This document shows positions 4,060-9,135 of a stretch of 9,135 nucleotides of DNA, one piece after another. The notes beneath the pieces were generated by a model. The model made no database searches. It was not told the DNA's origin and saw only the letters and a program-made list of their open reading frames with translations. The translations under genes and the position numbers were made by a program. Position 1 is the first letter of the stretch, and the number at the start of each line of letters is the position of its first letter. The DNA is from Bacteroidales bacterium (GTDB taxonomy: Bacteria > Bacteroidota > Bacteroidia > Bacteroidales > BM520). The stretch covers positions 1-9,135 of the forward strand of contig JALNXP010000080.1 of NCBI GenBank assembly GCA_023230285.1, in the 5' to 3' direction.

Positions 4060-7000
4060 TTATTCCTTTCTGAAAGTCGATATTCTTATGCCTGCTTTTT
4101 CTGGCTTAGAATCTTTAATGTATTTTTTAATTTTCAATGCACTTGCAAAACTTGTATTTATTGCACTTTGAGGAAGTAAAGGTCTTTTTCCATTCTCGGC
4201 AATACTTGAATATGGTTCAGGGAAAAATTGTAAAATTTCTGTAATATCGTCCTTTTCAAATCTATGGTTTGTAACATTGAATAGTGCTATTTTATCTTCG
4301 ACCGATTTTTTTGAGTTAGTGAAAATAGCTTTTAAAATCTCCTTATCCCAATCATTAGAGTTAGTGTTATTTACCAAACCACCAAGTAAACCTAAAATTT
4401 CAGCATTTGCAATTATATTTTCATTGTCGTAAGCAGTAATGATTGAGTGTTTCTCTTTTGTTGATAATATTGAAGATCTCAGTAGTTTTATAATGTCATC
4501 ATCATCAAATTCGAGGTTATCAATCACATCTGATAATTCTTGTTTTCGTTTTTCGATTAAAGTAGTGTGCAGATTTATGAAGTCTTCTCGAAGTCTATTA
4601 TAATTTTCTATAGTTAATCCCAATTTGTTATTCTCAATTAATAGGCTTACTTTTTTTACTGATAAACTCGTAAAATTTAGGTCGGTATAATAATAGGGCA
4701 CCGATTTGAGTAGCAACACATAAGATTCATTATTAATTTCTTCATTCAGTAGTATTACTTTTGAAATCTTTTTTGTAACACTTTCATCGGGTTCTTTTGG
4801 AATCTGCCGTTTTGAAAGAATTTCTGCGTTTTCGACATTGTTCAAAAATGCTACAAGATATTCTGGTATTGCATCCCCCTCTAAATTATTAAAATTAGTG
4901 ATTGCATTTTTCCATGTTGGTATAACCTTCAAATTTTGTAACAGCATATTCTCTATTTCGGCATCATCTATCTTCTCCAAATCAGATATTTTCGTTTCTG
5001 TCTTTTGAATTATAGCTATTTTCTCTTTTTCTGTAAGGGTACCATTATTCAATAGTTTTATCAACCATAATTCATCCTCTTTTGTGTTATCTTCTAATTT
5101 CAGATAAACATTGGTAATATAATCTTTTATATTCGTTTCAATATATTTTGCAAGGTTAGAGCAATTTGAATTGTTGATTGCATAATAATTTCGTGTGTCA
5201 AAATCTACTTGATTAAAATTCCCTCTTTTTTGCATGAAAATTTTCAGCAAATCGACTGTGATTGTATAATGATTGTTTTCATAAACATAATTAAGTGTGC
5301 TTTCTGATATATTTTGAGTGGTAAAATCATATTTGAATTTAATATCAAAAGTCTTTAATGTATCAATAATTTTTGCTTCATCAGAAATCAAGTCAAAGAA
5401 ATTATAGTTGCCATTTGGATTATCTGATATTGCCACAGGTAAAAATGAATCTTTAGAGATTTCCTTTATATCGTTAATATCGGCGTTTTCAATAATGAGT
5501 TTTAAATACTGTGCTAATTTTTTATCAATAATACCACTTGCTCTATACATGAAATCAAAAATATTTATTTGATAATGATATAACTCTTTCATAAAGAGTT
5601 GAGGATTGTTTCCATTATCAACATATCCATCAATGAACTTTACAGATTTATCGGTTTCGTTTTTTAAAATGCCGAAGATTGCGTCTTTTTGTTTATTATA
5701 TTTGTTGTTTATAAGAATAAAATCAACCAATTTGTAATTAAGAATATACTCTTTTTTGAAATCATCAATGTGTATTTTCTTAATTAAGTTTTCAATTCTA
5801 TCAAGACTGTGATTGAAATCTGTATTAATTTGAGATTTTACATTCAATAAAAATGCATGGTCATTTTTCGAAAGGCTTCCTTCATGGAATAAAGAAATAT
5901 AATCTAAATAATCTTCATCAATATAGCCATTGTATAACAACAAATTAATTAGCTTCTGTTTGTTGTCCGTGATTTCAATAGATACTTTTTTATCGGAGAG
6001 TAATTTTCCTATTTTTTCACGTCTCAACTCATTTTTTTTCTGCTCCAACAAATTTATTTGTTGTTTCAATTCTTGAATTTTACCATTATTCCAATTTTTT
6101 ATTTGGAGTTCTCGCTGTTCATAAGAATGTTCTGAATCGACTTTCTTTTCAATATCAGAAAAATTTATATTCTGCCGTGTTCTTCCTATACTTGGACCTC
6201 CAAAAAATATTGTGTCACTTCCAATTAAATGCGGAAAAACAGAATCTTCCAATACTTGGCTAAAATCATAATTGTTGCTATTCAAATGAAAATAGGTTAT
6301 TTTATATGCAGTATTTATCACTATAAGGTATTGCAAAATATATAAAGAGCGTAGTTCTTTCAAATTTTTTATACTTAATTCGTTTAATCTCTTTATCTCA
6401 TCCTTATGTTTAGCAATTTCTTTGTCAATTTCATCAGATTGCAGTTTGATATATTCCTGTTTTTTGTTGATTGTTCTGTATAAATCGCCTTCGTAATTGC
6501 TTAATTTGACAAAATCGCAAGGACAAATATTTTTGTAAACAACGATAGATAACAATTTGTCTATATTCAGCTTATTGCTAAGCAATTGCTTATAGATTTG
6601 AAATTCATTGACAATGTTATACAACACTCTCATCTCGTCAATAAAAAGTGAAATGTCATCAATCAAACTATCAGAGATATTTTCAGCAATAGATTTTATC
6701 TCCTTTTGTAGTATTTCATTTGAATTTGAGGAATTTATGAATGGAATAACGGGAATGATAAAATCGAAAAACTTCGTTCTGTCTTTGTCTGAAAACATCT
6801 CATCGCGAATAGCGTAAATAAAAACTACACTTTTATTGATTTTCTTTGAATTGTTGATAAGTAGATTTATTTCGCGAAGTTTTGTGAAAATTTCTGTTTC
6901 TTGAAATCTGTCTAAATCTTCAATGACAACCACATTGTACGGAGTAGCTTCAAAGAAGTATAGAATCTCCTCCAAGTTATGATTTAATACAGACTTATTT

Positions 7001-7710
7001 ATACTGTCACTAATTTCGATTTCCGCATTATTTATATTTAATTTCCTGATTTTCAGATTATGAAATATCCGAACTGATTTAAGAGCAATTATGAAAATAC
7101 CAATAATGCTAATAATTAACGATATGTAATGAGTCGCTAATTTAGCTTTTTCTGAAATGTCTATATTTGGAAAAATAGAAGATAGCAACGAGGGTTTAAG
7201 CAAAAGAATGAAAGATAAAATCAGTACAAGAAAGCCAAATGCGAAGAGTAATAACTTTCTCCATGAAAAACTCGTGATTTTTTTAAGTCGAGAATCTGGT
7301 AGTTTTTGGTCTTTTTCTCGATAAAATAATTGCTGAAGAATGCTTAATTCTATCAATCTCTGCAAATCTTCGCCCTCTGTCTTATCCTCAATTTCTTTTT
7401 CTTCTTTAAATGTAGCCAAAGAGATATTCAGAAAATGCAACTCCTTATTGGAATTCTTTTTTTGAAATGATTGAAGTATACTACTTTTACCAGAACCATA
7501 AGAACCTGTTAAAGCAATGTTTTTGATATTTTTTACTTTTCGATTAGCTAATGCCCAACTTAAAGCATCAAAATAATTCTGCCCATCTTTAATTTCATCA
7601 GTTGGAGCTAATGAGTAAAAGTTAACCGCCGACAATTCATTATTTTTACAGAATTGCTTTTGAAACCATTTTGAAACCGCAAGCCAAATATCACATAATT
7701 TCTTTTTCAT
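4060..7710 (-). CDS. YobI/KAP-like membrane-associated P-loop NTPase
   Basis: This is a 1216-residue protein. The Walker A motif is GSYGSGKS (69-76), preceded by a hydrophobic strand (NIALT). Walker B is NVVVIEDLDRF (259-269), with a sensor-like strand VVFIYAIRDEMF (295-306) and then DRTKFFDFIIPVIPFINSS (310-328). Two transmembrane helices (about 152-172 and 192-211) sit between Walker A and B, the layout of KAP-type NTPases. Together with a YKN..P.DFVKLSNYEGDLY stretch (392-411) this matches the YobI-like branch. Coiled coils are likely at about 414-455 and 528-568. The remaining 650 residues are helix-rich and repetitive, as in STAND-type sensors. KAP relatives include phage-excluding PifA, so an anti-phage role is a reasonable inference but unproven. 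The gene stands alone, intact and far more AT-rich than the DUF3987 gene, suggesting acquired cargo. The start at 7710 follows AAAGGG directly. Confidence 0.75.
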   Translation of the reverse strand: MKKKLCDIWLAVSKWFQKQFCKNNELSAVNFYSLAPTDEIKDGQNYFDALSWALANRKVKNIKNIALTGSYGSGKSSILQSFQKKNSNKELHFLNISLATFKEEKEIEDKTEGEDLQRLIELSILQQLFYREKDQKLPDSRLKKITSFSWRKLLLFAFGFLVLILSFILLLKPSLLSSIFPNIDISEKAKLATHYISLIISIIGIFIIALKSVRIFHNLKIRKLNINNAEIEISDSINKSVLNHNLEEILYFFEATPYNVVVIEDLDRFQETEIFTKLREINLLINNSKKINKSVVFIYAIRDEMFSDKDRTKFFDFIIPVIPFINSSNSNEILQKEIKSIAENISDSLIDDISLFIDEMRVLYNIVNEFQIYKQLLSNKLNIDKLLSIVVYKNICPCDFVKLSNYEGDLYRTINKKQEYIKLQSDEIDKEIAKHKDEIKRLNELSIKNLKELRSLYILQYLIVINTAYKITYFHLNSNNYDFSQVLEDSVFPHLIGSDTIFFGGPSIGRTRQNINFSDIEKKVDSEHSYEQRELQIKNWNNGKIQELKQQINLLEQKKNELRREKIGKLLSDKKVSIEITDNKQKLINLLLYNGYIDEDYLDYISLFHEGSLSKNDHAFLLNVKSQINTDFNHSLDRIENLIKKIHIDDFKKEYILNYKLVDFILINNKYNKQKDAIFGILKNETDKSVKFIDGYVDNGNNPQLFMKELYHYQINIFDFMYRASGIIDKKLAQYLKLIIENADINDIKEISKDSFLPVAISDNPNGNYNFFDLISDEAKIIDTLKTFDIKFKYDFTTQNISESTLNYVYENNHYTITVDLLKIFMQKRGNFNQVDFDTRNYYAINNSNCSNLAKYIETNIKDYITNVYLKLEDNTKEDELWLIKLLNNGTLTEKEKIAIIQKTETKISDLEKIDDAEIENMLLQNLKVIPTWKNAITNFNNLEGDAIPEYLVAFLNNVENAEILSKRQIPKEPDESVTKKISKVILLNEEINNESYVLLLKSVPYYYTDLNFTSLSVKKVSLLIENNKLGLTIENYNRLREDFINLHTTLIEKRKQELSDVIDNLEFDDDDIIKLLRSSILSTKEKHSIITAYDNENIIANAEILGLLGGLVNNTNSNDWDKEILKAIFTNSKKSVEDKIALFNVTNHRFEKDDITEILQFFPEPYSSIAENGKRPLLPQSAINTSFASALKIKKYIKDSKPEKAGIRISTFRKE

Positions 7711-8032
7711 CCCTTTATCTTAATATCTATTCTGAATCTCTAAAAAACAATTAACTATCTACTTAAAATTTCACAAAGCGGTATTACCATCCTCAATTCT
7801 TCAATTTTATTTGAAATAATACATTTGTATATTCTTGTTTGACAAAAATACAACATTTATTAAAATAAATTCTTTTTATCAATAGATACTTATTGACATT
7901 TAATGAGTTGTATGTTCAATTACTCTCTTTTTACTCTCTTTCGTATAACTACAATATGTTTGTTTATCAAAAAAATGCGTTTAGAAATAAGGCAATTAAG
8001 GGTTAAAACGATATTCCCAATACGCCACTTGT
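7711..8032. other. AT-rich intergenic region upstream of the NTPase gene
   Basis: No gene is seen. On the minus strand a -7-like TATTTTTG (7850-7843) could start transcription of the NTPase gene with a leader of about 125 nt, but no -33 TTTG is present at the right distance. A small inverted repeat ATTTAT/ATAAAT (7855-7870) sits just upstream. Near the right end ATATTCCC (8011-8018) and GGGGATAT (8033-8040) can pair with one G-T wobble and may form a weak terminator hairpin for the DUF3987 gene. The plus-strand frame at 7903-8127 is a shadow. Confidence 0.4.
7843..7850 (-). promoter_or_regulatory. Possible -7 box for the NTPase gene
   Basis: TATTTTTG on the minus strand fits TAnnTTTG. In such AT-rich DNA a chance match is easy, and no convincing -33 element is visible. 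It is listed because it is the best candidate in the interval before the NTPase start at 7710. Confidence 0.3.
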
Positions 8033-8076
8033 GGGGATATTGGGGATATTGGGGATTTGGGGCAAATGGGGGATTT
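8033..8076 (+). repeat. Tandem ~9-bp G-rich repeat with G-quadruplex potential
   Basis: Five units are present: GGGGATATT, GGGGATATT, GGGGATTT, GGGGCAAAT and GGGGGATTT. Five runs of four or five G are separated by 4-5 nt loops, giving an excellent quadruplex motif on the plus strand. It starts four bases beyond the DUF3987 stop codon, so the mRNA tail of that gene would be C-rich. It may help end transcription or block replication forks, or it may simply be an unstable simple repeat. Confidence 0.65.
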
Positions 8077-8079
8077 CAT

Positions 8080-9135
8080 TTAGGTTCGGATTACTCGGTA
8101 TTTATCGTGTGCGAAATGGCTTATTAAGCCGTTTTGCACAAAGCGGGCAATGTGTTTTTCGGCGGTTTTGTCGGGAATGTTGAGCTTTTTTGCAGTAGCA
8201 AGGTAGTCTTTGCGGGAAAATTCGGGCGGTAATGTTTCTAAAAATTGTTGTTTTTGGTTGGGTTGCTTGGGTTTTTCGGTTTCGGTGGGTAGTGTTTCGT
8301 AGATTCTGGCGGCGTGTTGAATGAGGATTTTAACCAATTCCAACGCTGTACTGAAATCGGTATTATCGCAAATCATCGGACTTGTTATGTGTCCTGTTTC
8401 CATAATTCGCAGGGCGGTTAGTATCATGGCGATACGGAATGTTATTAATCCTAAACGGCGCACAGTTGCCAAATAATCGACACCGCATAGATACAAGTAT
8501 TGGTTTTGAGCCTGCGAAAAATAGGCGTTGAATGCTTGTTGCTGCGTTGCCGTAAGGCAAAAGCGCAACGGCTCGGATTGTTGTTGTAAGGTTTTGTAAA
8601 AATCGAAAAACTGATTGCCTAAATGACGGAAATAGTCGTCGAGGGTTTGGCTGTCGTCGCCTGCAAATACATCTTTCCATACGGGCAGGATATTCATGTA
8701 ATAGAATATGAAACGGCTGAATAAGCCGTTTTCGGCATTGGGGATTAACGCCGAAACTTGTTTCGGTGTTCCTGAAAGCAACGCCGAAAGGCGGGGCGTT
8801 TCGAGTTCGACAAATTCGCGGTCTTTTCGGCGGTTGTATGATATTATTTCGTGGTGAAAGGCTTTGCGGAAACCATCGGAATAGTTGCCGTGTTCGGATT
8901 TGAATGTTTGTGCGAGAGTGTCGCCTTCTGTTTCAAAAATCAATCCTATGCCTTTGTTGTCGTTGAGGATTTGAAACAAGCCTGTTGCGCTGTTATTGGC
9001 AGGTATGATTAACATTTTGAGTGGTGGTTCCTGCGGGCGTTCCATGTCGGTTTTGTCTTTTGTCATGGTGTATTCGGTTAGTTGGCGTTGGTATTCTTGC
9101 TGTTCGGCTTTTGATTGTTCGCGCAATGCTCGGTG
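8080..9135 (-). CDS. DUF3987 family protein, C-terminal part (runs off the right edge)
   Basis: 351 residues are visible, ending in TAA at 8082-8080. The frame is open to the last base (HRALREQ...), so the true start lies outside the window and the TTG at 9126 is not the start. Visible features are a charged linker (AEQQEYQRQLTEY), PPLKMLIIPANNSATG, IFETEGDTLAQTFKS (66-80), SGTPKQVSALIPNAENGLFS (121-140) and RFIFYYMN. These are typical of DUF3987, a family associated with primase/helicase-like replication proteins of Bacteroidetes integrative elements. The last 50 residues (about 302-351) look like a winged helix (FSRKDYLATAKKLN, then KTAEKHIARFVQNGLI), probably for DNA binding. Base composition is much more GC-rich than the NTPase gene next to it. 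This gene is the clearest sign that the window is part of a mobile element. Confidence 0.8.
   Translation of the reverse strand, partial: HRALREQSKAEQQEYQRQLTEYTMTKDKTDMERPQEPPLKMLIIPANNSATGLFQILNDNKGIGLIFETEGDTLAQTFKSEHGNYSDGFRKAFHHEIISYNRRKDREFVELETPRLSALLSGTPKQVSALIPNAENGLFSRFIFYYMNILPVWKDVFAGDDSQTLDDYFRHLGNQFFDFYKTLQQQSEPLRFCLTATQQQAFNAYFSQAQNQYLYLCGVDYLATVRRLGLITFRIAMILTALRIMETGHITSPMICDNTDFSTALELVKILIQHAARIYETLPTETEKPKQPNQKQQFLETLPPEFSRKDYLATAKKLNIPDKTAEKHIARFVQNGLISHFAHDKYRVIRT

Noticed and set aside
7903..8127. 74-residue plus-strand ORF with GYWGYWGFGANG
   Set aside because: The repeated residues come from the G-rich tandem repeat, and its 3' end is antisense to the DUF3987 gene.
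8363..8680. 105-residue minus-strand ORF
   Set aside because: It is an out-of-frame shadow inside the DUF3987 coding sequence, rich in Arg and Pro, with no domain.
9124..9126. TTG as the start codon of the DUF3987 gene
   Set aside because: The frame stays open to the window edge and the protein begins mid-domain, so this is an internal Leu codon of a longer gene.

Overview
The window reads as accessory, mobile-element DNA from a Bacteroidales-type bacterium (Bacteroides, Parabacteroides or a relative). The evidence is the Bacteroidetes -7 promoter motif TAnnTTTG at several places, AT-rich leaders in place of strong Shine-Dalgarno sites, and protein families typical of this group: DUF6266, 'P5-like' peptidoglycan hydrolases, and a DUF3987 protein with a C-terminal winged helix. 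Every convincing gene is on the minus strand, so transcription runs from right to left.

Region by region. (1) Bases 1-900 hold no intact gene. They look like an insertion graveyard: a tyrosine-recombinase fragment (199-378), a short ORF behind a good Bacteroidetes promoter (96-170), two identical 19-bp repeats 195 bp apart (591-609, 786-804), and a strong bidirectional terminator hairpin (654-702). (2) Bases 909-2853 hold a compact four-gene unit: promoter, DUF6266 protein, internal terminator hairpin, holin-like membrane protein, P5-like endolysin, spanin-like lipoprotein, terminator. The last three genes are joined by ATGA overlaps. No capsid, terminase, portal or tail gene is present. (3) Bases 2854-4059 form about 1.2 kb of non-coding DNA. 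It is rich in repeated GC-containing motifs, a polypurine tract, a G-quadruplex motif and several inverted repeats. One is a 25-bp pair (23/25 matches) bounding 763 bp. It may be a transfer-origin or replication region, or a MITE-like element. (4) Bases 4060-7710 encode one very AT-rich, 1216-residue YobI/KAP-like P-loop NTPase with two transmembrane segments, most easily read as cargo and possibly defensive. (5) Bases 7711-8079 are intergenic, with a tandem G-rich repeat. (6) Bases 8080-9135 encode the C-terminal part of a DUF3987 protein that runs off the right edge.

Working together: the lysis trio would breach the inner membrane (holin candidate), the wall (endolysin) and the envelope (one-piece spanin), possibly to release whatever the DUF6266 protein makes or belongs to. 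The DUF3987 gene and the repeat-rich region look like the backbone of an integrative or mobilizable element. The NTPase sits between those two modules, as a cargo gene would. Family assignments come from recognising sequence patterns and were not checked by any search.
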